The notes beneath the pieces were generated by a model. It was given only the letters and a program-made list of their open reading frames with translations. It ran no database searches and had not been told where the DNA came from. From NCBI GenBank assembly GCA_037954665.1, contig JBBMOL010000197.1, forward strand, positions 620,001-684,000: a stretch of DNA of 64,000 nucleotides, written 5' to 3'. The stretch comes from Laguncularia racemosa (Eukaryota > Streptophyta > Magnoliopsida > Myrtales > Combretaceae). Positions 11,086 through 21,786 of the stretch are shown piece after piece. The translations under genes were made by a program, and so were the position numbers. Numbering within the stretch: the first letter of the stretch is position 1; the number at the start of each line of letters is the position of its first letter.

Positions 11086-11777
11086 GGTTTCTTCTAATTT
11101 ATTTGCTAGTAAATGTGAAATAATTAATAATAGTTTCTAATAAATGCTAAGCTAGTTCTAATGTCTCTCTCCAGCATTGAAATCAACTATTGTTTTAGAA
11201 TCTTAAAATTTTTCTTAAATTTTATGTTGTATCATGTACTATCATGCCTAAAGCAATGTAGTGTTCCAACATTTTCTGTCACTAGTACATTTAGTCAAGG
11301 GTGTGTGTAATTGGCATTGGTTCTTATGTGTGTTGTATAGATACTTGTTGGTGGTGGCGTGAATAATTGTGGAACCGTGAGCTAAAAGGGGAGTTGTGTG
11401 GCGGTGAGTTGTGTTTTTGTGCTTGTGTTTAAGTGCTGCCCATTGTGAAGTTAATTAGTGTGAAACCAAAGCAAGAAAAGGAAAGTTGAGTAGTGGAATT
11501 TGAACTCAAACAAAACAATTAAAGTATGAAAGTAATTTAACTCATTACTTAACACTTGTGGTTGAATTTAATTCTTAACTACTTAGAAATGATTGTGAGT
11601 ACTTCATTTATTTAACTTTACTTGAAGTACTAAGAATTATTTATTTGTGCTTCAATTATTTCACTTGACTTTATTTGAAGTACCAATAAACATTTCTTGT
11701 ATTGGTTGAGTGTGAGCACCATAGGTGTGTAAGGGTATGGTGAAGTGTATTGTAGTTGTTGAAGTTAGTAAGCAAAA
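11086..11777. other. MYB 3' flank followed by uncharacterised DNA
   Basis: The first 75 bp repeat the 3' flank of MYB copy 1 (AATTTATTTGCTAGTAAATG and TAATAAATGCTAAGCTAGTT). The rest leads into the protease ORF at 11778 and may be decayed gag or leader of that element. I recognise no motif in it. Confidence 0.4.
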
Positions 11778-13073
11778 ATGTCAAATGAGTTGTATTTGTC
11801 TACTAACGTATTGTGTCGGGATATAACTTCTTTTCCAATCATTGATGAGGGACAAAGAGAAAACTTGTTCCATACTTCTTGTATGGTACAAGGAAACTTG
11901 TGCGTAATCATTATTGATGGTGGTGGTTATATTAATGTTATAGCTGCATCATTAATATCGAAGTTGAAACTTGAAACTATCCCACATCCCGAACCCTATA
12001 TATTACATTGGTTAAATGATCTGGATGGTCTTTGTGTGACCTAAAGAGCTAAGGTACCATTCAGTGTAGGGGATAAATACTTTGATGAGATTGAGTGTGA
12101 TGTTTTGCCTATGTGTACATCTCATATATTACTTGGTAGACCATGGTTGTATGATAGGATGGTATTACATGATTGGTACAGAAATACTTATATGTTCAAA
12201 AAGGATGGTAAACATATAGTATTGAACCTTATGTCGCCATCAGAGGTCCAGAAGATGCAAAGACAGATAAAACAACCATCACAGATTCTTGAGGATCATA
12301 GCCACATGGTCAAACCTTTAGAGGACCAAACTGTGCAGACGCATGTATGCCAACCTTCAAAGGTTCTTGAGGGCTCTAGTGACACGAGCAAACCCTTAGA
12401 GCATAAAATTTATCAGACACCGATGTGCCAACTTTCAGAGGATCCTGATTATCATAGTCAAACGAGCAGACCAGCAGAGAGCCAGACTGTTCAGAGACAA
12501 TTATGTTCACCTTCAGAGGTTTCAGATGGTAGTGAGCAGTTGGGTCAACCATTAGGGAGCTATGAGGATCAGCACCATACAGATGAGTTAGAAAAAGAGG
12601 AAAAAAAATTAATGGAATGGGTTGAGACAGGGGAGACATCAGTAGATAATGAGTCCTTATTTATGTTGCAAATGAGATACATCTTGGAAATGGGGGAGAG
12701 AAAACAATCACTTACTGTGGTATTTCAGATATTGGGATTCTGTAGAGATACTTTTTCATATGGATTGCTAGGAAAAAACAGAGTCTCTATTGTATTTTAT
12801 CTACCATATTTGAGAACAAATCTTTTTGAGGCCCGAGGAGATGATAGGAATCAAAATCCGACAAGACCTATCATTAGGGCAAAAACCAAAGGATTTCAAA
12901 TCTTGGCGATGAGGGCCCATTTTGAGCAAATCGACCCTATAATTATTTGTTTACTAACCTCTTTTATCTTATTCATGTATTATATATTCCAACAGGCACA
13001 CTTATCATATTTTATAGGGCGATGGACAAACTCACTTAGATTCAGCTTGTGGGTTATCCATGGACCGACCTAA
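11778..13073 (+). pseudogene. Ty3/Gypsy polyprotein remnant: protease fused to C-tail
   Basis: Two frames split by a stop at 12042-12044 read as one degraded polyprotein piece. The first gives the region before and including a plant Gypsy protease (ENLFHTSC, then IIDGG at the active site, then NDLDG). The second, from 12105, continues with SHILLGRPWLYD, the conserved protease flap and end. After four 26-residue repeats (12255-12572) the frame reaches RPIIRAKTKGFQ near 12860, which resembles the PITRARAK tail at the end of chromovirus polyproteins. RT, RNase H and integrase are absent, so the pol core has been deleted. The last 50 residues include a hydrophobic stretch (IIICLLTSFILFMYYIF) that looks like chance read-through. 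Confidence 0.7.
12255..12572 (+). repeat. Four 26-residue coding repeats
   Basis: The frame starting at 12105 contains four consecutive degenerate units, the first of 28 and the others of 26 residues. Aligned positions include a CQPS/CQLS/CSPS motif, an acidic centre and a K/R/Q-P-L/A-E/G motif near the end, closed by Q. They lie directly after the protease where the RT should begin. Confidence 0.75.
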
Positions 13074-13079
13074 ACCGGT

Positions 13080-13892
13080 GATGAGTTGAGCCGATGAATC
13101 CTATGGAAGAGCTAGCAAGATGAAGACTATTTTCTGTTATTTTGTAATTGTTATTTAGACTATTTTATGTTGTATTTTCTTTTGGGATACTTTCATTTTT
13201 TATTGTAATTTCCATTTAGGACTGACCACCTTAAAAGTGGTATACTTGTAATTTTTGTCCATTTTCTAACCCTAGGGGTAGCAAGTATAAATACTTGCTT
13301 ATAGTAGGGTTTGAGGAGGCCAAATTTTTCAGAATTGAGATACACTTTGTGTGAGGATTAGGGTTCTCCTAATTGTCATTAGACTCTTATCAATTTCAAT
13401 CCCAAACAATTTGAAATTGTGGCGAGTGCAACACTTTGAAATTGTGAGTCATATCAATTTCTACTTGTTGTGTTTTCTTTTTCTTCTCTAGTGTGTAATA
13501 TCTAGGGTTATATTAGAATATTTCTTGGTCAGATTTGAATTGGTATCAATTCGAATTATTGTGTTTATTTTGAGTAATTATCATACTTGTGATTCTCCAT
13601 CAACAATTGTTTATCATTTTGAACCGTGAATTGGATATTGTGGGAAGGGAGATTTATGGAATTGGTTCTTGTTCATCTTGGTGTATTTTCACGTGGAATT
13701 CTTGTGATTGTTGTTTTATTGGAGAAGATTATCATTGTTGGATTGTTAATTGCATCTTTGACCTTCGAATTTCATTAAATCTCCATTAGGGTTCACGCAA
13801 TTCATGATCCTATTGAACCGGTTTTTATTTGTGAATTGAAATGGCTTCTTTGATTCATTTGCATGTGCTTAACCTTGGTTTTGAGCACATCA
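13080..13892 (+). mobile_element. LTR with TATA box, followed by a PBS
   Basis: The sequence after the polyprotein tail has LTR character: a TATAAATA box at 13286-13293, an RNA-start-like GAGG tract after it, and an end at GAGCACATCA (13892). A tRNA-iMet primer-binding-like TGGTATCAAAGC follows at 13898-13909. The left border is a guess, as no clear polypurine tract was found before it. A polyprotein end, an LTR and a PBS in this order imply a joint between two element copies or an LTR-LTR recombinant. Confidence 0.55.
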
Positions 13893-13897
13893 TCTTT

Positions 13898-13909
13898 TGG
13901 TATCAAAGC
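13898..13909 (+). promoter_or_regulatory. Primer-binding site, tRNA-iMet type
   Basis: TGGTATCAAAGC differs at one base from the TGGTATCAGAGC used by many plant Ty3/Gypsy and Copia elements. It lies 5 nt after the CA that closes the LTR. Confidence 0.6.
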
Positions 13910-14048
13910 ATCATCATATTTGGATCTAAGATTGATTACATCCTAATTGAAGAATTGGTTACATTTATTGGAAATTGACGCTATTGTTCGTGAGATTAAG
14001 ATTAGTTTGATTGACATTGTTTAATTGTCTTTCAAATTGGTTTTGTAT

Positions 14049-14075
14049 GTGCTTAATCTTGGTTTTAGGCACATC
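14049..14075 (+). repeat. Second copy of the LTR terminus
   Basis: GTGCTTAATCTTGGTTTTAG followed by GCACATCA repeats the LTR end at 13865-13892. Each copy can fold, ATGTGCTTAA pairing with the TTGAGCACAT-type end. The 140 bp between PBS and this second end show no coding sequence. Confidence 0.55.
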
Positions 14076-16066
14076 AGTAGTATTCTCTTATTTATGTTTT
14101 TTTGCAGTTGGTATTATGTAATATTGGGGTTGATATCCTACCCTACCCCCCACGTGTACGAGGTTTGCCAAAAAAAAAGGAGCTAAACTTTAACAATTCT
14201 ACCTCAAACATAATTATTCTTCTCCAATAGGCAAATGGGCTTGAAACTTGAGTATTTATAAAGTTAAAAATATTATATTTTGTTATCTTATTAATTAAGG
14301 GTATTTCTAAGGGGTACATATAGGTATTGGGTATAGCTTAGAGTACATATTCCAAAATACATACAAGATGTGGAGATGTTATACCCTATATCTTATCCTG
14401 TAGGAACAAATTCTAGAAAATCAAAACTAGATTCCATCTCTAACCTTTAATATCCCTTAGAAACCTATCCAATCACATGGAGCAAAGCAAGTTCTAAGCT
14501 CTAATAGGGTAATCCATCTACCTTTAAGTTGAATAACCATTTTTTATACTCTTTTTTTAAAGAAAAAAAGTTGCATAATTTAGTCAAAATTTTACTCAAC
14601 AAACATAAAGTTTATATAGAATCCATCAAAGGGTGAGCATTGAGCCTATGATATCTTGAAACTTACTAGACTCGACATGATTGGGTAGCCTTCAAGGTGG
14701 GTCATGGGTAGTAAGCTATGGTCTACACTTTTAAAACTTAAAGTCATAAGGTAGAGTACATTATATGACCTTGTAACTATCTTGGAATTTACTTAAAACT
14801 TGTACATTATATATTATAGGTTCTAACTTCAAAGGTACCTGATAATCTCTCAATATATGTATGTATCAAGTACTCTACCCATAAAATATCACTAATACAA
14901 CTATATATAATTTAATTTGAAAAATATGATGGAACTCAACCATATTAGCCTAAGTATCCATGACTTATGTAATACTTAGTCAAATAGTTCAATCAATCTC
15001 AAACCTCCAATTCTAGTCAATCTTGTGGTTTATGTTTGTTACATTTGTTATTATTTTGTGTATTAAAATCCGTCATATTTATATTTATTATAGTTTACAA
15101 TTGCATTTAAAAGTGATATTAATGTACAATTTGAAAAATGAAAATCATAATTTTGGATATGAAGGATTGATATTTTAACTAAAGAAAAGGTGAAAAAAAA
15201 TTATAGGCCCCAAAGTACATCTTAAAACTTCTAGATTTTCTAGATTATGATTTTTAGGGTAAATCCGGGGGATTGCAAGATATATAGGTTCTAATTTCAA
15301 ATTCAATATAACATAAGGTAAGGATCCCTATTGTATCCACATTAGACCCTCTCAACCCTAATGCCACCTTTGCAAAATAAAATAACTTTTAATGGAGGTA
15401 CTCTATGGTAGATTCTAAATAGCTCAAAAGAAGACATCTAGATTTTGCAAGTAACATTCCTTTACTCTTTGGATATCCCTATAAATTAATGCTTTTTCAC
15501 CCTTATCATCTTTTCCCCTAACTTTTTTAAAAGACTGAACAAAAGAGTTTTAATTTCAAATAAACAATCTCTAGTTGTCAGATTTTCTTTATATATTTAA
15601 AAAAAAATTGTCTACTTGGGAAATATGCAAATCTTTATTTCTCATTCTTCTTCTTCTTTTTTTCTCATCTGGCCATTTTTGCCATAAGTAATAGTCAGTT
15701 TGCCAATCACTTTTTGATAATTTTACTATATTTAATTTATTCTATTTAAAATAAAATTTTAGAAGAATAATTTATAAGCTTCCATCTTAAATTCAGAACA
15801 ATTTTATGATCACGTGAATTGCCAAAAGGTTTGTCGAATACCCTCTATTTTACGGTTTCCTCCGTGCAATTTCTTTAATTAAAGACTGGTTGTCATCATC
15901 ATCATCATTATTATTATATTCTACATCCTTCCAAATCAAAGAGTGGTTATTTTAATTTATACACTTTGTTGATTTCTCGAATATATAGAATTTCGGTGAA
16001 AAATCCAACCTCTAGGATCCTTCTTGGGCGGCCCAATCTGTCGTATATTGTGGCTGGTTAAGTGAG

Positions 16067-16130
16067 AAATGTCAGACTCATGGTCCTAGCATCTTGACTT
16101 CCATTTCATGAGATATTCAGAATTACCACG

Positions 16131-16168
<38 letters not shown>

Positions 16169-16280
16169 TACATATATACATACATACATACATACATATA
16201 TATATATATAATGTCAAACTCATGGTCCTGGCATCTTGACTTCTATCTCAAGAGATATTATATATATATATATATATATA
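16067..16280. repeat. TA/CATA microsatellite flanked by a ~46-bp direct duplication
   Basis: ATGTCAGACTCATGGTCCTA at 16067 and ATGTCAAACTCATGGTCCTG at 16212 begin two copies of the same 46-bp sequence, each followed by a (TA)n run. Between them lies (TA)n(CATA)n. Confidence 0.8.
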
Positions 16281-16968
16281 ATTAATTACCTAAAATTTAA
16301 ATTATGATCATTTATAATACCTAAATTGAATAATTACTTATAAAAATTAGTAAAATTTATATAGTTAATTATAAAAATTAAAAAAATTTAAATAATTAAT
16401 TACAAAAACTAGATAAAATTTAGATAGAGATAATAAACTGATATTTTAAAATTTTAGATAATTAATTATAAAAATAGTAAATTTTAAATATTAAATATAA
16501 TATTAACTCCATTTCATATTTATTTATTTTTTTTGCTAAATATCGATTAACACTAAAAAAATAAAGTGGTTTTTATAATTTACTATTTATTTTCTTTTTT
16601 CCTAAAGTGGATAATTAGACTCAAAAATATAATTTTTTTTTTAACTTGTTAAGTATCAGGAGGTCTTAAAACTTAAATTTTGTGGATTTTGTATATCTAA
16701 AAAAAAAAACAAAAAAAAAAAAGTACACTCGATTTTTGTGGATAGGAGGGCACTCAAAGGCAAAAAGCCATTGATATATGTGAGCTACAATACGGAAGGA
16801 AGCATGGGACCTTAACACATGCCCCAATATAAAAAATTGTGAGAAATCAAAGTCAAACTTACAATTAGCTTCTTATTTTATTTTAGTTCATAAGTATTGG
16901 TTTCTTCGTGAACTACCTCCAAGCAAACCTATATATTGTTTAGTCTTTCCAAGAATACATACATACAT

Positions 16969-17100
16969 ATATATATATATATAAGAATGAAGTTTTGTAA
17001 ATGTTTTAAATGAGTCTTACGAATCTAACATATATATATATATATATATATAAGAATGAAGTTTTATAAATGTTTTAAATGAGTCGTACGAATCTAACAA
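16969..17100. repeat. (TA)n plus 50-bp tandem duplication
   Basis: Two units of (AT)n followed by AGAATGAAGTTTT..AAATGTTTTAAATGAGTC..ACGAATCTAAC differ at only a few bases. Confidence 0.85.
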
Positions 17101-17512
17101 GTTTATTGAAAATTTAACTAAACTCAATGCGTTTTAAGTGAACCAACTAAATCCTTTAAAGCTCATCTCGCCATTAGTATATTTCCCTGTGATGTATTAT
17201 TTTGTATACACAAAGGGAACTTAGTGCAATAACATGAACATAGAAGAGTTAAGTAACTAACTTAAAACTTAAAAGATTTAACAAATTTTTGTTATAAACG
17301 TAAAAAAATTAAATAACTCACTTAAAAGATAAATGTATTAACGAGAATTTATTATAAACATTGAGATTTTAAATGATCTATAACTTTTTAACTCATTGAC
17401 ATAAACTCTAGGTTATCTGGACTTTTTATTTGAGTCTTTTACATAATATCTTGTTAATGAAAATTTACACAAGTAATGCATTATTGGATGTGGTATAATG
17501 CTATAAGTTAAA

Positions 17513-18802
17513 TGTTATGCCGGGAACTCGGGTGCACTATAGTTTGGTACATATTTTCACTGCACCAAGAGCATACAAGGCTAAAAAGTTAACTAAAAAC
17601 CGCGAATAAACTTATATTTCATCAACCTCCGAAATCTCTCTAATACAACTTGCTCACAAAACTTCATTAATCATAACCTAGCATATCAAAATTTTGGAAA
17701 AACTCAAGATATGAATACCATTATCCACTATGATTGTTTGTTCCAAATTTAGCTTACTAATTCTCACAGTCAGCACTCAATCTATTGCATTCCCACTCCC
17801 AACAAAGATCCTATCTAAGCTTTTATGTGTTCTTTGTACCTAAAATGTATAAATCCCAAATGGGTAAGTTGTGAAACCCAATATGGAGATGCTATGCGCA
17901 TACACACAAATGTCACACCACACACGTCTAAACAGATATATTAAATGTAGCAAAGATATCAATCAACAACAACAAATGTTAACTTTCAACCATCAAATGA
18001 GCCATAACTCATAAAACATAATATCCTTAAAATCAAGTCAACATCAAACTAGATAACCAATCCTATGAACATGAAACAATAAATCCAAGGATTCTAATAC
18101 TTGACAATAAACTATGAACCATGAAGATTCCAAGACCTCATGAATAACAATGAATTCAAAGATTCCAAGATCTCTTTAGCACAACCAATTAAACCACACA
18201 TATTTCGAAATCTCATAATTCATTATACAAAATTTCTAACCATATCAAGCAACAAATACAATTAATAATACATTTATATAAAAAGTCTCCTACACACACC
18301 TAATAAACAAACAGTAACCTATGTACTTAGATCCACTTAATTCCTCAATAAGATCTTGAATAAGTTCTTATTACACAATATAATCTTAATGGATATTTAT
18401 AGACCAGATATTACACATCCTAGATTTATTTTTAGATTTTTCCTAAATGTTTCTTGAAAAACCAATATAAAGGCAAAAAAGGATATTCTACTTTTATTCA
18501 AGTCTCATCTTTATAGTAAGCTTTCTTTCATGAATTTTGGTTCCTACAATATTCCTTATCTCAAAATTGATTTTCAATTTTTCAAGTACCAAAACTTAAT
18601 TAAAAGGGTTTAGTCTAGCGGTTTAGGGTTTATTAACTTACCTTTTTACTAACCTCTATATTGTGGAGCAAGAAGGTTTAGGGTTTCTAAGACTCTTGTA
18701 AATGAATGGAATCTAAAGCTAAGAGGATGTTTATAGAAAGGATGGACATAGAGCAAATTACCTTTTTCTCTTTGGTTTTAAATTAATTTCTTGGGTGTTT
18801 CA
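17513..18802 (-). mobile_element. Probable solo LTR flanked by TTAAA
   Basis: The left edge reads TGTTATGCCGGGAACTCGGG, a typical (reverse-oriented) plant Gypsy LTR terminus. The right edge reads GGGTGTTTCA. TTAAA precedes (17508-17512) and follows (18803-18807), as expected for a 5-bp target-site duplication. No internal domain, PBS or polypurine tract is present. AT-rich duplications can occur by chance, so the right edge is less certain than the left. Confidence 0.6.
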
Positions 18803-18807
18803 TTAAA

Positions 18808-19783
18808 CATCTCATTTTCACTTTTATATTCATTATAGAACTTATAACATCTAGTTTTATTAAAAACTCACCCATGGCTATATAAATAAATTACAAAACA
18901 ATCTTTCTCCATAACAGAAAAAGCCAGCAATGTGAACCTCTCCCCTTACCCTCTCTATAGTGATGATAACACCCTTGTTCTCCATGCAACTACAAGTGTC
19001 GTTATATGGATTTTGATGACAAGAAATCCTGTCCCTTAACTTAGGAGCATTTAACCTACTTTTCATTGAGGCTATGGGTGAGGTTCATAATTGTTTATGG
19101 TAAGAGCTCAAGTAGATTAAGATCGTAAGATTCTTGGTTTACTTAATATTATTTGCAACATGCGTATGCTATTGAGGGAGGAAAAAATTTTCATAAATGC
19201 TTAAATAAGCTCTTCCAAGTTTTCACCAAAGAATAATTAATTTCTTTGAAGCATTTTAGTTTCAATTTTGAGTGAATAGCTAAATACTCAAACTTTTAAA
19301 GGGTTCTTTAGCCAAAATTAGCCTTCTTTTTATGCACAAGTGGGGCATTTTCTAACTCTCTCACCTCATCTCTTTGGGTTTTTTTCCCTATTAGCTATTC
19401 AAAATTTCTTTTAATTAATTTTCTTTGTGATTGTATTAAACTCCACCCTATTTAATTTGGATCACATACACTCAGCTAATCTTCTAAATTCTTTATTGGT
19501 TTTGCTTATTAATATATTTTTGTTTGTATTTTATAAATATATATATATATATTGACACTTCTTTACAACTCATTCTAAAACTTTTGAACCTAATCTTGGT
19601 CTAAGAAGTTCCTAAATTCGAAAACATGTGTTAGATTTACTACCTATTTTTAATTTGGTTTGTAATCAACTCAATTTTTCATATGTTAGTCTTACTACCT
19701 CGATTAATATCAATAGACAAGCTATAACTTTAAGTCAATGGGCATAACACGTATCCATTTCTTAGAAGTGGCATGTCTTAATT
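18808..19783. other. Gene-free spacer
   Basis: I recognise no gene, RNA or repeat boundary here apart from a short (TA)n near 19540. TAATT at 19779-19783 is the left target-site duplication of the element that follows. Confidence 0.5.
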
Positions 19784-21766
19784 TGTAACACCTTAGAACT
19801 TAAGATAAGTATAACCCGCTACATGTTCCGACTAGGTGAAGACACGCAAAGATTCAAACACTACAAATCTCTAACATTCATATCTTCAAAATGATAAATA
19901 AAATCATTTGCTAAGTACAAGAAATTAGAAAGAGTATCTATCCTCAAACATACATCATAAACAGTCTCCTCAAATAATTACAGCAGAAGTGTTTTACAAA
20001 TTAAATACTATAGAAATCTCAAATTAAAATGACTAAATCATCTAATATCTATCTTTTCTCTTCATCTATCTACTACTCATCATAGTAAACATATTCTACA
20101 TTCTCTTTAGATTCTTGATTCATCTCTACCAAGATTTCGTCATATCTTACCACTTCTCCTGTGATACCTACAACTAAAAATGAGTCCCACAAGGGATAAG
20201 CTAATGCCTAGCACAATGTATACCTACACACACATAAGCATGCCATGCCAAAAAATCATCTTATACACAATGCAACATATTATTCATACACAATTTATTT
20301 TCTTTCACAATCACTTAAACGAACACACAATCTCATAATTCTAAACATCATACAATCCTTCCACAAACACAAACATATATATATATATATACAACAAAAG
20401 GTACTTCCTTTTGTCCATGAGTCTATTTCATACATAATAATAATACATATACGATAATGTATACTCCCAATGGTCCACTACTCCATGAGTCCTTTCACAT
20501 TTCGTGCAACAATCCTTCCACATCTACACATAAACATCCTTCTACATTCAAGACATGAGTCCTTCCAAATTAGATATCCTAAATCTACCTGGATCATTTC
20601 AGTACACAACTCCACTAGGGACAATGTCACATACCAATCATCGAGGTGCTCATTGAGAACACTAACCCTCACTTGGTTTCTTAGACCCAACTAAACATAA
20701 TCACATGCATAATCAATCATATTCGTTTATAATAATACTTAATCCACACACATTTCTAACTTAGCAATCATAAGCAACAAACATAGTATTTTATGTACCT
20801 TAATATCCAATAGCTAATCTCCTCACACTTTTACAGTCTCTCAATTCCTCAAACCTATACACATTCACAATTTCATATCCTTAGGATTGCATTTGAATGA
20901 AGTAAAATGAAATGGGAAATGTTCCAAATTAACAAGGCCATGTAAGAGGTCATGTATAGGGACTTGAGGTAGAACACTACCATGCTAGAGGTTGTGTACC
21001 TTTTTATGTGTTTTTGGTTTCTAGCACACCCAAATATATGGTCATTTATTTAGCTGTGTCCTTCAACATGGTTGGGTATACGGTCATGTATAGTGGTCGT
21101 GTATCTTTTTGTAAACTTGTGCAATTTGACATGCCCAAGTACACGAGCTTGTCGAGTGACCGTGTACCTCTCTATACACCTTTGCATTTCAACACGGGTA
21201 GGTACACGAGCATGTACCTAGCTATGTTAATCACTATTCATTACGAATTCTCCTTTTCCAATTCACAAAAATCCCAATTTTTTCTAACCTTAAATTAAAT
21301 CCAACACTTCTAGACCTAATTGTGCATTGTTTTTCACAAAAAAAAATACTATTTAAGGTTAGTCTAATGACTTACTAGTTGGAATCATTCTAATGCATGA
21401 ATTCTTGTCTTAAGCCTTTCATCGCACAATTTGTTCTACGAGGAATTCTAAAGGGTTAATTACTAATTCATGCTCTACGTACGTAAGCGACGATCATTTG
21501 GTATTAATTTGTTTACTCACCTTGATCCAATAGGTAAATTGTGAATGTGGTTATCTTCTTTTCTCTTAGGTTTCTAAAAAGAGCACTTAAGATTCTGGAT
21601 GGTGCAAATGAGGAAAAAGGGTTAACAAGTGGTATATTAGCCTATTTATATCTCCTCGTTAAATTACTGAATTGCCCCCATTTTCTTTAGGTTATTTACT
21701 ACATTAACCTTGGCTAAATTTTACTAATGTTAATTATATATATATATATATACTCGTATATTTACA
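19784..21766 (-). repeat. 3' LTR of element 1
   Basis: It is 1983 bp long and matches 26503-28468 throughout. It contains a TA microsatellite near 20380 and a block of CGTGTA/TACACG near-palindromes at 20940-21220. The other LTR has the same block at 27650-27950. Confidence 0.9.
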
Positions 21767-21786
21767 TTCTCCCCACTTTACAAAAA
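21767..21786 (-). promoter_or_regulatory. Polypurine tract of element 1
   Basis: On the minus strand AAAGTGGGGAGAA directly precedes the 3' LTR terminus TGTAAATA, as expected for the plus-strand primer of reverse transcription. The sister element at 36.17 kb lacks this tract. Confidence 0.75.

Larger units (their letters stand above)
14076..17507. other. Gene-free low-complexity region
   Basis: No gene is recognised. The part 14185-14450 shares words with 28720-29350 (for example CCAATAGGCAAATGGGCTTG against TTAATAGGCAAATAGGCTTA), so both belong to one dispersed repeat. A CAT trinucleotide run lies at 15893-15910. TA and CATA microsatellites fill 16135-16280. AT-rich DNA fills the remainder. 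Confidence 0.5.

Noticed and set aside
20245..21298. Short frames on both strands, some overlapping antisense
   Set aside because: They are all inside the LTR of element 1, and the equivalent frames in the other LTR differ.
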